A DNA stretch of 64,000 nt, taken from NCBI RefSeq assembly GCF_002078605.1, contig NZ_MSJR01000001.1:62001-126000 (forward strand), in the 5' to 3' direction. The notes under the pieces are model-generated. The model did not search any database and was not told the origin of the DNA. It saw nothing but the letters and a program-made list of their open reading frames with translations. This document shows positions 40,026-49,869 of this stretch, one piece after another (positions within the stretch are counted from its first letter, which is position 1; every line of letters starts with the position of its first letter). The translations under genes and the position numbers were made by a program. Source of the stretch: Salegentibacter sediminis. GTDB lineage: Bacteria; Bacteroidota; Bacteroidia; Flavobacteriales; Flavobacteriaceae.

Positions 40026-41702
40026 TTATTTCTTCTTAGCCCAGGAATCACGAAGACTTACGGTACGATTAAACACAGGTTTCTCTTCTGTAGACTCTTT
40101 ATCTACACAAAAATATCCAATACGCTGAAACTGAAACTTATCCTGAACTCCGGCATTTTTTAAACTTGGTTCCAGATAGCCTGTAATAATCTTCAGGGAA
40201 TCCGGATTAATAAATTCGGTAAAGTCCTTTTCCTTATCAGCATCCGGAACTTCTACTGAAAACAACCTGTCATAAAGCCTTACTTCGGCCTCCAGGGCGT
40301 GTTTTACAGAAACCCAGTGCAAGGTACCTTTTACTTTTCTAAGCGATTCTTCGGTGCCGCTACCACTTTTACTTTTGGGATCATAGGTGCAGTGAATTTC
40401 GGTAATATTCCCTTCATCATCTTTTATAACTTCTTCCCCTTTGATGATATAAGCATTTTTAAGCCTCACCTCTTTTCCAAGTGTTAGCCTGAAAAACTTG
40501 CGGTTGGCACTTTCTTTAAAATCTTCTCTTTCAATAAAGATTTCCCGGGAAAACGGCACTTCTCTCGTTCCGGCGTTTTCATCTTCAGGATTGTTTTCGG
40601 CGCTTAGCCATTCTTCTTTTCCTTCAGGATAATTGGTGATCACAAGCTTTACCGGGTCGAGTACGCCCATAACTCTTGGAGCGGTTTTATTAAGATCTTC
40701 CCTGGCGTGAAATTCCAAATGGGCTACATCTATCATATTCTCACGCTTTCCAACCCCTATGGAATCGGCAAACCTCCTAATGGAGTTTGGAGTATAGCCC
40801 CGGCGTCTCAATCCAGAAATCGTAGGCATTCTTGGATCGTCCCAGGAATTCACAATTCCCTTATCCACCAGTTGCATTAATTTTCTTTTACTAACTACGG
40901 TATGACTTAAATTACGACGGGCAAATTCCCGCTGTTTGGGCTGCATTTCTCCGGGCTTGCTTACTTTTTCAACGAACCAGTTATAAAGTTCGCGATGAGG
41001 TAAAAATTCTAAGGTACAGAATGAATGGGAAACCCGTTCAATAAAATCACTTTCCCCGTGGGCCCAGTCATACAGAGGGTAAATCATCCAGTCATTCCCG
41101 GTACGATGGTGACTTTTATGCAAACACCTGTACATTACCGGATCTCTCATAATCATATTAGGAGAAGCCATATCTATTTTAGCCCTTAAAACATGGCCCT
41201 TTTCAGGGGTTTCGCCATTTTTCATTTGCTCGAACAACTGCAGGTTTTCTTCTACGGAACGATCTCTGTAAGGACTGTTTTTACCAGGCTCGGTAGGCGT
41301 TCCTTTTTGGGAAGCTATTTCTTCCGAAGTCTGGCTATCAACATAGGCATATCCATTCTTGATTAAGTCTACCGCCCAGTCATACAACTGCTGAAAATAA
41401 TCTGAAGCATAACATTCTTCGGCCCATTTAAAACCTAACCAAAGAACATCTTCCTTTATGGCATCTACATATTCCTGTTCTTCTTTAATGGGATTGGTGT
41501 CATCAAACCTAAGGTTTACAGGAGCATTGTACTTCTCCCCCAATCCGAAGTTTAAACAAATTGAAGAGGCGTGACCTATATGTAAATAACCATTAGGCTC
41601 GGGAGGAAACCTGAATTTTAAATCTTCTCTTGAATGTGTAGATCTAAGATCTTCTTCTATAATTTGCTCAATGAAATTGAGTGATTTTTTTGTTTCTGAC
41701 AT
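40026..41702 (-). CDS. glnS: Glutamine-tRNA ligase
   Basis: FRFPPEPNGYLHIGHASSICLNFGL; VVSKRKLMQLV. Confidence 0.98.
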   Translation of the reverse strand: MSETKKSLNFIEQIIEEDLRSTHSREDLKFRFPPEPNGYLHIGHASSICLNFGLGEKYNAPVNLRFDDTNPIKEEQEYVDAIKEDVLWLGFKWAEECYASDYFQQLYDWAVDLIKNGYAYVDSQTSEEIASQKGTPTEPGKNSPYRDRSVEENLQLFEQMKNGETPEKGHVLRAKIDMASPNMIMRDPVMYRCLHKSHHRTGNDWMIYPLYDWAHGESDFIERVSHSFCTLEFLPHRELYNWFVEKVSKPGEMQPKQREFARRNLSHTVVSKRKLMQLVDKGIVNSWDDPRMPTISGLRRRGYTPNSIRRFADSIGVGKRENMIDVAHLEFHAREDLNKTAPRVMGVLDPVKLVITNYPEGKEEWLSAENNPEDENAGTREVPFSREIFIEREDFKESANRKFFRLTLGKEVRLKNAYIIKGEEVIKDDEGNITEIHCTYDPKSKSGSGTEESLRKVKGTLHWVSVKHALEAEVRLYDRLFSVEVPDADKEKDFTEFINPDSLKIITGYLEPSLKNAGVQDKFQFQRIGYFCVDKESTEEKPVFNRTVSLRDSWAKKK

Positions 41703-41795
41703 ATCGAACTCTTTAAAGGCTCAAAATTACTTAAAATTAAGCTGAATATAAGCTGCAATGTTTATTTTGATTCTTTCCACTTCTTCAGGACTTCT

Positions 41796-41803
41796 TATCT
41801 TTG
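41796..41803 (+). promoter_or_regulatory. -7 element TATCTTTG upstream of folB
   Basis: Matches TAnnTTTG just upstream of GTG start. Confidence 0.4.
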
Positions 41804-41816
41804 TTAAAAATTTCAA

Positions 41817-42173
41817 GTGGGAAAGATTAAACTGAAAAATATAAGGATTTTTGCCTATCACGGATGTCTGGATGAAGAGGGTAAAATTGGCAGCGACTAC
41901 CGGGTAGATCTTAGCGTGAAAGGAGATCTGTCTAATTCGGCTAAAACAGATTCTTTGAGCGATACCATAGATTATGTACATTTAAACCGAATTGTAAAGG
42001 AAGAGATGGCCAAACGGGCAAAACTTCTGGAAACAGTAGCGGAAAAAATTATAAACCGAATTCTTGACGAAATTATAATGGTTCAGGAAGTTAAGGTGGA
42101 TGTTTCTAAAATAAATCCACCAATTGGCGGAAATGTAGCCATGGTTACCGTTAGCAGAAGCAAATCACGTTAA
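41817..42173 (+). CDS. folB: Dihydroneopterin aldolase
   Basis: IKLKNIRIFAYHGCLDEEGKIGSDYRVDLSV; GTG start; C-term KINPPIGGNVAMVTV. Confidence 0.93.
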   Translation: MGKIKLKNIRIFAYHGCLDEEGKIGSDYRVDLSVKGDLSNSAKTDSLSDTIDYVHLNRIVKEEMAKRAKLLETVAEKIINRILDEIIMVQEVKVDVSKINPPIGGNVAMVTVSRSKSR

Positions 42174-42202
42174 TTATTGGTTTTATAACCTAAAAATTTT
42201 AT

Positions 42203-42210
42203 TACATTTG
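42203..42210 (+). promoter_or_regulatory. -7 element TACATTTG upstream of tRNA-Cys
   Basis: Matches TAnnTTTG, 15 nt before the tRNA; TTG ~23 nt further upstream. Confidence 0.45.
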
Positions 42211-42225
42211 CCAACCGAATAAAAC

Positions 42226-42296
42226 GGCATCGTGGCCGAGTGGCTAGGCAGAGGTCTGCAAAACCTTGTACAGCGGTTCGAATCCGCTCGATGCCT
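42226..42296 (+). tRNA. tRNA-Cys (anticodon GCA)
   Basis: Acceptor GGCATCG/CGATGCC; anticodon arm GAGGT-CTGCAAA-ACCTT; T-arm GCGGTTCGAATCCGC. Confidence 0.96.
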
Positions 42297-42297
42297 C

Positions 42298-42327
42298 AAA
42301 AAGCTCCTTTTTTAAGGGGCTTTTTTT
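42298..42327 (+). terminator. Intrinsic terminator after tRNA-Cys
   Basis: AAAAAGCTCCttttttaaGGGGCTTTTTTT. Confidence 0.75.
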
Positions 42328-42354
42328 ATTTCTGAAATTGAAGTTTTAAATAAT

Positions 42355-43053
42355 TTATTCTGAAAGACTATCCGCCGGGCTAATAGTTTCTATCTGGTCG
42401 GTAATATTATTCACCTGACTGGGAAAAAGCCCCTGGCTAATTAGTATTCCCCCAAAAATAATAAGCAGCACACTTATTCCTTTTTTCATAACATATATGC
42501 GATTAGGAGTAAGTTTCCTATTTAGCTTTTTAGCCAGTAAGATCTTAAAAATATCCAGGATAAGATAGGTAGCCAGCACACTTCCGAAGAAAACCATAAT
42601 ACGATCCCCCTCCATCTCAAGTTTGGGACCGAATACAATAATTAGCCCCAGCCAGAATCCTAAAACCCCAATATTTATAAAATTAAGCAGGAAACCTTTT
42701 ACGGCCAGGCCCATATAGTCACTTTTTTTAAGCTTTCGTATCTCCGGGGTTTCATCTTCCTGCTGCAAGACTTTCCTGGTTTGTACAAAGCTCATTACCC
42801 CATAGGTCGCCAGAATAACGCCACCAAAAATAAATAATGCAGGGTCATCCTTGATACTGGCAAGCAGTTTTGTGGTACTCAAATAGGCGATGAAAAGAAA
42901 AACAACATCGGCGATTATCACGCCAAGGTCAAAGGAAAAAGCTGCCCTAAAACCTTTTATAGCAGCGGTTTCCAGTAATACAAAAAATACTGGTCCCAGA
43001 AGAAAAGCCAGAAAAAAACCCAGTGGAATTGCTGCTAAAACGTCTTGATACAT
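42355..43053 (-). CDS. LysE family transporter
   Basis: AIPLGFFLAFLLGPVFFVLLETAAIKGFRAAFSFDLGVIIAD. Confidence 0.88.
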   Translation of the reverse strand: MYQDVLAAIPLGFFLAFLLGPVFFVLLETAAIKGFRAAFSFDLGVIIADVVFLFIAYLSTTKLLASIKDDPALFIFGGVILATYGVMSFVQTRKVLQQEDETPEIRKLKKSDYMGLAVKGFLLNFINIGVLGFWLGLIIVFGPKLEMEGDRIMVFFGSVLATYLILDIFKILLAKKLNRKLTPNRIYVMKKGISVLLIIFGGILISQGLFPSQVNNITDQIETISPADSLSE

Positions 43054-43083
43054 ACACCCGTAATATAGTACAAATGTAGGATT

Positions 43084-43761
43084 TTAGTTTTTTCTATTCA
43101 CTTTGCCTCCAAAAAGGGTGTCTTTATCTATTACTTCAGGATCTCCATAAACATTCACAGTGCCTCCAGCTCTAACCTTTGCATCTACCTGTCCTGAAGC
43201 ATTTATATCGGCAACGCCGCCGGCACTAATACTTATGTAAATATTCTGGGATTCGAGATAGCGCGCATAATACTGGCCTCCAGCCCTTATCTTAATATCC
43301 TGGGCAAGGGCCTTGCCTTTCACTTCAATTTCTCCACCTGTAAGACTTTTTACATTAAGTTTTTTTACCTCAAAATTAGCATAAATCTCAGCTCCTTCCG
43401 AGGCTTCCAGGTTTAGTTCTTCAGTTTTATAAGGCCCTGAAAATTCTACTGATGAATTTTGCTTGGCATCTATATTTTTAAGAAATGTAAAATATAGATC
43501 AACTTTGGTATTATCCTCTTTCCAGATGTTATCCAGATTCATCTTTACTTTTAAGATCCCATTTTCAACCTCAAATTGAACGTCTTCGCGACTTTGGCCG
43601 GTTACTACAGCCTTATTCTCATCGGCATAATGCAAGTTAAGCTTCAGGCCATTGTAGACTTTTACTTCTGAAAAACTTTCAAGTTGATGGCTAATTCCTT
43701 CCTGGCCCAACAAAGAACCGGAAAAGAGAATCGTGAAAACCACTATTAAATTCCTCATCAT
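43084..43761 (-). CDS. GIN domain-containing (DUF2807) secreted protein
   Basis: Signal peptide; F.EVKVYNGLKLNLHYADE... beta-helical auto-adhesin pattern. Confidence 0.85.
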   Translation of the reverse strand: MMRNLIVVFTILFSGSLLGQEGISHQLESFSEVKVYNGLKLNLHYADENKAVVTGQSREDVQFEVENGILKVKMNLDNIWKEDNTKVDLYFTFLKNIDAKQNSSVEFSGPYKTEELNLEASEGAEIYANFEVKKLNVKSLTGGEIEVKGKALAQDIKIRAGGQYYARYLESQNIYISISAGGVADINASGQVDAKVRAGGTVNVYGDPEVIDKDTLFGGKVNRKN

Positions 43762-43774
43762 TAAAAAATTTAAA

Positions 43775-45973
43775 TTAAGCTTCTTCTACCTCTTCTTTAG
43801 CTCCTATTAGTTTAAAATCGAGGTGTCTTTTTACTAAATCGGCATTTTTAACGCCTACATAAACCTCATCCCCTAACTGATAGGTTTTTTTGGTTTTTCG
43901 GCCTACAACTGCATAATTTTCCTCATCAAATTCATAGTGATCGTCTCTCAGGTCGCGAAGTCTTATCATTCCTTCACATTTATTCTGAATGATTTCCACA
44001 AAAATACCCCAATCTGTCACTCCCGAAATAACTCCCAGAAATTCTTCATCCTGGTGATCCTGCATAAATTTAACCTGCATGTATTTAATAGAATCACGTT
44101 CGGCATTGGTTGCCAGATTTTCCATCTCGCTGCTATGATGACATTTTTCGTCGTATTCATCCTCTTTTGCAGAGGGTTGCTGGTCAAGATATCTCTGCAA
44201 TAAGCGGTGTACCATTACATCGGGATACCTACGAATAGGTGAGGTAAAATGAGTGTAGTGTGAAAATGCGAGCCCGTAATGCCCAATATTTTCGGTGCCG
44301 TAATAGGCCTTGCTCATAGTACGAATAGTAAGGGTATCTACCAGGTTTTGTTCTTTGGTTCCCTGTACACTTTCCAATAAATTATTAAGGGAAGAACTAA
44401 CAGATTTTTTATCCTTAAGATTTAGTTTATGACCGAATTTAGCCACCAAATTGCTTAAGGATGCAAGTTTAGAATCATCTGGTTCGTCGTGACAACGATA
44501 AACAAATGTTTTCTTTTCCTTCTGTTTTCCAATAAATTCGGCAACCTTTCTGTTAGCCAGTAACATAAACTCCTCGATGAGCTTATTGGCATCTTTTGAA
44601 GTTTTAAAGAAAACTCCTACCGGTTCATTCTCTTTATCCAATTCAAATTTCACTTCCACTTTATCAAAAGAAATGGCCCCTTCCCGCATACGTTCTGAAC
44701 GCATTTTTTTGGCAAGACTATTCAAAGCCTTAACTGCTTCAACGATTTCTTCTTTAACCGAATAGGCTTTATCTTGAATAGAAATCTCTTGAGGAATATC
44801 GCCCGAACCGGTTTCTATAATATGTTGTGCTTCTTCATAGGCAAAACGGGCATCAGAATAAGTTACGGTTCTCCCGAACCATTCCTTTTTGATTTTTGAA
44901 TTTTTATCGATTTCAAATACCGCTGAAAAAGTATATTTTTCTTCGTTAGGTCTCAGGGAACAGGCATTATTAGAAAGTACCTCCGGCAACATGGGAACAA
45001 CGCGATCAACCAGATAAACCGATGTTGCTCTTTCATAAGCCTCTTCATCTAAAATAGTTCCGGGTTGTACGTAATGGGCTACATCGGCAATGTGAATCCC
45101 AATTTCATAATTCCCATTTTCAAGTTTTTGGAAACTCAGGGCATCATCAAAATCCTTGGCATCTTCAGGATCTATCGTAAAGGTTAAGACATCCCGCATA
45201 TCCCGGCGGTTTTTGATCTCTTCCTCTTTAATAAAAGTGTCGATCTTATCGGCGAATTCCTCTACTTCCGGCGGAAAATCGTGTGGTAAACCATATTGGG
45301 CTAAAATAGAGTGAATTTCGGTATGGTGTTCCCCCGGGGTTCCGAGGACTTTTTTAATTTTTCCAAAGGGAGAATCGGCTTTTTCAGGCCATTCTTCAAT
45401 TTCAACTACAACTTTATCCCCATTTTGAGCATCTCCGATTTTATTCTTCTGAACAAAAACATCGGTATACATCTTTGGATCGTCTATTACCACAAAGCCA
45501 AAGTCTTTTTTAAGCTGAAGCACCCCAACAAACTCGGTGCGTTTACGGTTAATAATTTTAGTTACTTCGCCCTCAGATTTTTTATTTCTTCTGCGGTTAT
45601 AAATATAAATTTCAACTTCGTCTCCGTTAAAGGCGGTATTTAAATGGTTTGGTGAAATAAAAACGTCCTCATCCAGTTCTTCTACAATAACATAGGCGTA
45701 GCCTTTAGTTGTCATATCGATGATTCCACGGTAATAATCACGATGATCGTTAATCTTAAATTTACCGCGTTCTACCTCTTCAATTTGTTTTTTAGCCGCT
45801 AATTGAGAAAGTTTTTTTATGATTTGATTCCGGCTATTAGCATCATTAACCTCTAGTTTGGATGCAATTTGTTTATAATTAAAGGCTTGGCCCCCATTTT
45901 TTCGTAATATATCAATTATGCTCTTGGCCAGATTTCCCGGCACTTTAGACGTATTTTTCTTCTTTTTACTCAT
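43775..45973 (-). CDS. rnr: Ribonuclease R
   Basis: RNB signature HYTHFTSPIRRYPDVMVHRLL; DPEDAKDFDDALS; C-term S1 domain. Confidence 0.98.
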   Translation of the reverse strand: MSKKKKNTSKVPGNLAKSIIDILRKNGGQAFNYKQIASKLEVNDANSRNQIIKKLSQLAAKKQIEEVERGKFKINDHRDYYRGIIDMTTKGYAYVIVEELDEDVFISPNHLNTAFNGDEVEIYIYNRRRNKKSEGEVTKIINRKRTEFVGVLQLKKDFGFVVIDDPKMYTDVFVQKNKIGDAQNGDKVVVEIEEWPEKADSPFGKIKKVLGTPGEHHTEIHSILAQYGLPHDFPPEVEEFADKIDTFIKEEEIKNRRDMRDVLTFTIDPEDAKDFDDALSFQKLENGNYEIGIHIADVAHYVQPGTILDEEAYERATSVYLVDRVVPMLPEVLSNNACSLRPNEEKYTFSAVFEIDKNSKIKKEWFGRTVTYSDARFAYEEAQHIIETGSGDIPQEISIQDKAYSVKEEIVEAVKALNSLAKKMRSERMREGAISFDKVEVKFELDKENEPVGVFFKTSKDANKLIEEFMLLANRKVAEFIGKQKEKKTFVYRCHDEPDDSKLASLSNLVAKFGHKLNLKDKKSVSSSLNNLLESVQGTKEQNLVDTLTIRTMSKAYYGTENIGHYGLAFSHYTHFTSPIRRYPDVMVHRLLQRYLDQQPSAKEDEYDEKCHHSSEMENLATNAERDSIKYMQVKFMQDHQDEEFLGVISGVTDWGIFVEIIQNKCEGMIRLRDLRDDHYEFDEENYAVVGRKTKKTYQLGDEVYVGVKNADLVKRHLDFKLIGAKEEVEEA

Positions 45974-46221
45974 GTGTCTTATTAAAAATATAAAATTACA
46001 GCTTATAACTCACATGCATATATTTTGAATGTAAAGTTTTGTTAACGCAAATTCCAGCCAGTAATTTTAGATATATTTAACTGATAATCAAGACTAGGGA
46101 AAACCCTTATTTTTTGGATTTACAAAGTATTTTGTTATAAATATCTTAAAAGTTCCTTAAATTTGATTTAACCTCCACAGAGCTTTAAAGACCTAAATTT
46201 GATTTTATAGAATGTTTCTAA

Positions 46222-46392
46222 ATGAACAATCCAACGAAAATATCTCTATTGTTTTTTCTGATATTTATTATCGGGGTGTTGTTCTATGTAAGCATTATTA
46301 ATCATTCTCTGAATAAAAAAACAGAGATCGAAATTTATAATTTTACTATTTCTCACGAAGAGACCTTCACCAGTCTTACCTTTCAGGAATAA
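46222..46392 (+). CDS. Possible 56-aa single-TM protein (MNNPTKISLLFFLIFIIGVLFYVSIINHSLNKKTEIEIYNFTISHEETFTSLTFQE)
   Basis: ORF shorter than the supplied track cutoff; N-terminal TM then polar tail; sits before the DUF2007 gene. Confidence 0.4.
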   Translation: MNNPTKISLLFFLIFIIGVLFYVSIINHSLNKKTEIEIYNFTISHEETFTSLTFQE

Positions 46393-46424
46393 CATTTTTA
46401 ATTTAATAATAATCGGGTAAGGTT

Positions 46425-46667
46425 ATGAAAGCTTATTTGCATTTAGCTACTTTCACTTATCAATACGAATACCTCGTAATACAAGGGCTTCTGGAAGAAG
46501 AAGGCATTCGTTATTTTAAAAAAAACGAAACACTTGCAGGTCTTTTACCTTTTTATTCGAATGCTTTGGGAGGCATACATCTTTTAGTTCACTCCGAAGA
46601 TTTTAACCAGGCAAAAAAGATCATTGAAGACTTTCAAAATACCAATCCTCATTTAAAAGTAGTTTAG
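46425..46667 (+). CDS. DUF2007-like small protein
   Basis: Y.EYLVIQGLLEEEGIRYF.KNE...GGIHLLVHSEDFNQAKKIIED. Confidence 0.8.
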   Translation: MKAYLHLATFTYQYEYLVIQGLLEEEGIRYFKKNETLAGLLPFYSNALGGIHLLVHSEDFNQAKKIIEDFQNTNPHLKVV

Positions 46668-47184
46668 TTATTAACTATTCAAATTATTATTATTTCTTTT
46701 TTCTTTTCTAAAAATTAAAAATGAATGTTATTATAGTGTGTTAACTTGTAGAACAATTTTTCTTCTTAAAATTTGATTTTTCAGTTAAGGCTATTTGATA
46801 ACATCTTGTTAACAGGTTTAAAAATATATAAGTATCTGTAAATCTTATGATTTTATGATTTAGTTAACAAATGTTAAAAAGAAAATCTTAATTAAAAATG
46901 ATGATATTTAGAGTATTCAACTTTGTTCACAACCTGTTTTTGAATGCTCATAACTTGAGAAAAAATAACCGGCTTATAATTTGAATTATCCATCTTAAAA
47001 TTCCTATTGAAATAATAATTATAATCTCCAAATAAGGTTCTCAGATTCTCATCATAGGTTATCCACATCAACTTGTAAATATTAAAGGCTTGAAAATAAA
47101 GACATTTTAAAAAGTAATTAACAATCCATTTTAGAGGGGTTAATAAGCGCTTTTTTTATCTTTGTTTTCTCTAAACACATAACT
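46668..47184. other. AT-rich non-coding region, candidate oriC/DnaA-binding region
   Basis: ~515 bp without credible ORF; DnaA box TTATCCACA (47059-47067), near-box TTGTTCACA (46923-46931), three GTTAAC motifs in ~130 bp, very AT-rich start. Confidence 0.4.
47059..47067 (+). promoter_or_regulatory. DnaA box (TTATCCACA)
   Basis: Exact match to TTATNCACA in non-coding DNA. Confidence 0.5.
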
Positions 47185-47619
47185 ATGAAAATTGCAATTG
47201 GAAACGATCACGCTGGAACTCAGTATAAGAAAAAGGTAGTAAGCCTTCTTAAACAAAAGGGAATTGAAGTTATTAACTACGGTACCGATTCTGATGATAG
47301 CGTAGATTATCCCGATTTTATACATCCCGTTGCCGACGATGTTGAAAACAATAAGGTAGACTGGGGAATTATTATTTGTGGTAGCGGTAACGGTGCTAAT
47401 ATGACCGCTAATAAACATCAGGGAATAAGATCTGCTCTATGTTGGACGGGAGAAATAGCAAAACTTGCACGCGAACATAACAATGCCAATATCTTAAGTA
47501 TTCCTGCCCGATTTGTTTCAGAAAATCAGGCTTTGGATATGGTAAAGATATTCCTTGAAACTGATTTTGAGGGAGGACGTCATCAAAAAAGAATTGATAA
47601 AATTCCCGTTCAGAAGTAA
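47185..47619 (+). CDS. rpiB: Ribose-5-phosphate isomerase B
   Basis: MKIAIGNDHAGTQYK, CGSGNGANMTANK. Confidence 0.97.
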   Translation: MKIAIGNDHAGTQYKKKVVSLLKQKGIEVINYGTDSDDSVDYPDFIHPVADDVENNKVDWGIIICGSGNGANMTANKHQGIRSALCWTGEIAKLAREHNNANILSIPARFVSENQALDMVKIFLETDFEGGRHQKRIDKIPVQK

Positions 47620-47764
47620 TAAGTTTTTATACCCGTTTACTTTAAGCTAAAAATTTTCCTCGGCAATGTGGTTTAAAATCCTGCTGTAAGAAACTTCAAT
47701 ATAAGCCGGCATCTATTTTCATGCCTTCTGTTTTTATTAACCCCAATAAATATTTGACTTAATC

Positions 47765-48205
47765 TTGGAAATTCTAATCAAAACCTTTGAAGAATTCAGT
47801 TTAAATGAACTATACCAGGTCCTGCAGCTGCGCTCTGAAGTCTTTGTGGTAGAACAGGACTGCGTTTACCAGGATATTGACGGAAAAGATCAAAGAGCAT
47901 TACATATATTGGGATATAAAGACGATGTTCTTGTTGCCTATACCCGGTGTTTTGATAAAGGAATTTATTTCGAAGAAGCCGCAATAGGCCGGGTGATTGT
48001 TAAAGAAAATTACAGAAAATTTGGTTACGGTCATGAAATTATAGAGGCTTCTATTAAAGCAATTCAAGAGCGTTTTAAAACCAACAAAATAAAACTTTCG
48101 GCCCAACGATATCTTATAGATTTCTATGAGTCACACGGTTTTAAAAGCATTGGGGAAGGATACCTGGAAGATGGAATTCCCCATATCGCGATGGTAAAAA
48201 ATTAA
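47765..48205 (+). CDS. GNAT N-acetyltransferase (ElaA-like)
   Basis: F.LNELYQVLQLRSEVFVVEQDCVYQDIDGKD; TTG start. Confidence 0.9.
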   Translation: MEILIKTFEEFSLNELYQVLQLRSEVFVVEQDCVYQDIDGKDQRALHILGYKDDVLVAYTRCFDKGIYFEEAAIGRVIVKENYRKFGYGHEIIEASIKAIQERFKTNKIKLSAQRYLIDFYESHGFKSIGEGYLEDGIPHIAMVKN

Positions 48206-49834
48206 TTATTTTAAAATTCCTGAATACCGCTCAGAATTATTAAGAATTGCCAAAGATTCCATTATTTCGGGATTATGTTCAACATAATGTTCATATAGCC
48301 CTTCTTTATAGAAATACCGCTTTATAATTTCATCGGTGAGCAAACTAACTATTTCCGGTTTTTTATCCTGTAATTCCTGGTTTTTCAATTGGTTAAGTTC
48401 CTGGGTGATATCTTTATAATTACTTATTATTTGCTTTTCATAACCTTCTTCCTTTGCAGCAATTAAGACCTGTTCCAGTTCTTTTTCTGTTTTGGTTTGA
48501 TAGTTGAAATCTATTTTTTCTAGATAATTACTAAAGTTTTTAAAATCATTATCAGTAAACCTAAAATCTTCAGGATTTTCAAGCTTGTGCTTGTAATAAT
48601 ATTCGGTCGCAAAATCAAAAATTGCATCCTTCATCAATAAGGCATTGGTAATAGCACTATACTCTGATGTTTCCAATTTCACATCAGGAAGAATTCCTCC
48701 TCCGTCAAAAACTTTTCTTCCGTTTCGGGTTTTAAACTCATTATAATCCTGAAATTTTACAGCTTCCCCCTGGTCATCCCTACTCCTATAATCTAAAGCC
48801 TGAATACATCTTCCGCTGGGCGTATAATACCTGGAGATTGTTATTTTAAGTTGGGTGCCGTAAGCTAATTCTTTTGGACGTTGCACCAGACCTTTTCCAA
48901 AGCTCCTGGCGCCCACAACTACCCCCCTGTCGAGATCCTGGATCGCACCCGCTACAATTTCACTTGCTGAGGCACTTCTACCATTTACTATAACTACTAA
49001 AGGAATTTGAGTATCCAGAGGTTCCTTTTGGGTAAAATATTGCTTGTTGTATTTTTCAATTACAGATTTTGTTGTGGTAATCAACTCCCCTTTCTGTAAA
49101 AAAATGTTACTAACGTTAATCGCTTCGCTTAAAAGTCCGCCAGGATTTCCTCTTAGATCCAGGATCATCTTTTCTGCACCCTGGTTCTTTAAATCTTTTA
49201 AGGCCCTTGCAGTTTCGGCCGAGGCTCTTGCATTGAAGCGCGATAAAACAATATATCCGGTATTATCTTCCAGGAGTTTATAGAAGGGAACCGCTTTAAG
49301 ATCTACAGCACCTCTTACCAAACTTGTGGTTTTTGTTTCTCCCCTCCGGTTATAGGTTATTTTTAGACTGGAATTTGCAGCGCCATTTAAAAGTTCTCTG
49401 GCGTCTTCTTTAAAATCTGAAACCTTGATATCCCCAATCTGAATAATTTCATCTCCGGCCTTTAAACCTGCTTTATCGGCAGGGTAATCCTTATAGGGTT
49501 CTATTACCTTGATAAATTCGGGAGTGGCTTTCACCAAAGCTCCAATCCCGGTATATTCTCCCGAATTATTAATCTTAGCGGCCTCAACATCCTGCTCGTT
49601 CCAATAGTTGGTATATGGATCAAGATCTGTCAACATAGCTTTAATCGCGGTATCCATAAGTTCTGCAGGATTCGTCTCATCTACATAATTCATATTGATC
49701 TCCTTGAAAAGCGTGGTGAAGATTTCTATTTGCTTGGCTATTTCAAAAAAATCTGATTTAAACCCAAGCGTGCTGAAAATAAGGCCGGCTCCTAAAACCA
49801 GGATTCCTGCTTTTTTTATAAGATTCTTTTTCAT
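48206..49834 (-). CDS. S41 family C-terminal processing peptidase
   Basis: PDZ domain; LDLRGNPGGLLSEAI; NGRSASASEIVAGAIQD. Confidence 0.95.
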   Translation of the reverse strand: MKKNLIKKAGILVLGAGLIFSTLGFKSDFFEIAKQIEIFTTLFKEINMNYVDETNPAELMDTAIKAMLTDLDPYTNYWNEQDVEAAKINNSGEYTGIGALVKATPEFIKVIEPYKDYPADKAGLKAGDEIIQIGDIKVSDFKEDARELLNGAANSSLKITYNRRGETKTTSLVRGAVDLKAVPFYKLLEDNTGYIVLSRFNARASAETARALKDLKNQGAEKMILDLRGNPGGLLSEAINVSNIFLQKGELITTTKSVIEKYNKQYFTQKEPLDTQIPLVVIVNGRSASASEIVAGAIQDLDRGVVVGARSFGKGLVQRPKELAYGTQLKITISRYYTPSGRCIQALDYRSRDDQGEAVKFQDYNEFKTRNGRKVFDGGGILPDVKLETSEYSAITNALLMKDAIFDFATEYYYKHKLENPEDFRFTDNDFKNFSNYLEKIDFNYQTKTEKELEQVLIAAKEEGYEKQIISNYKDITQELNQLKNQELQDKKPEIVSLLTDEIIKRYFYKEGLYEHYVEHNPEIMESLAILNNSERYSGILK

Positions 49835-49869
49835 TTTAATATAATTTAAGCGAGCCGGGGAGTTTCCTT

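Noticed and set aside
40860-40872. TTATCCACC in glnS and TTATCCACG in lepA (~60074) as DnaA boxes
   Set aside because: One mismatch each, inside coding sequence and isolated; expected by chance in DNA of this composition.
48196-48215. Abutting convergent stops of GNAT and S41 genes as an overlapping-gene system
   Set aside because: Simple compact convergent arrangement; also seen at 15561-15564; no evidence of special function.
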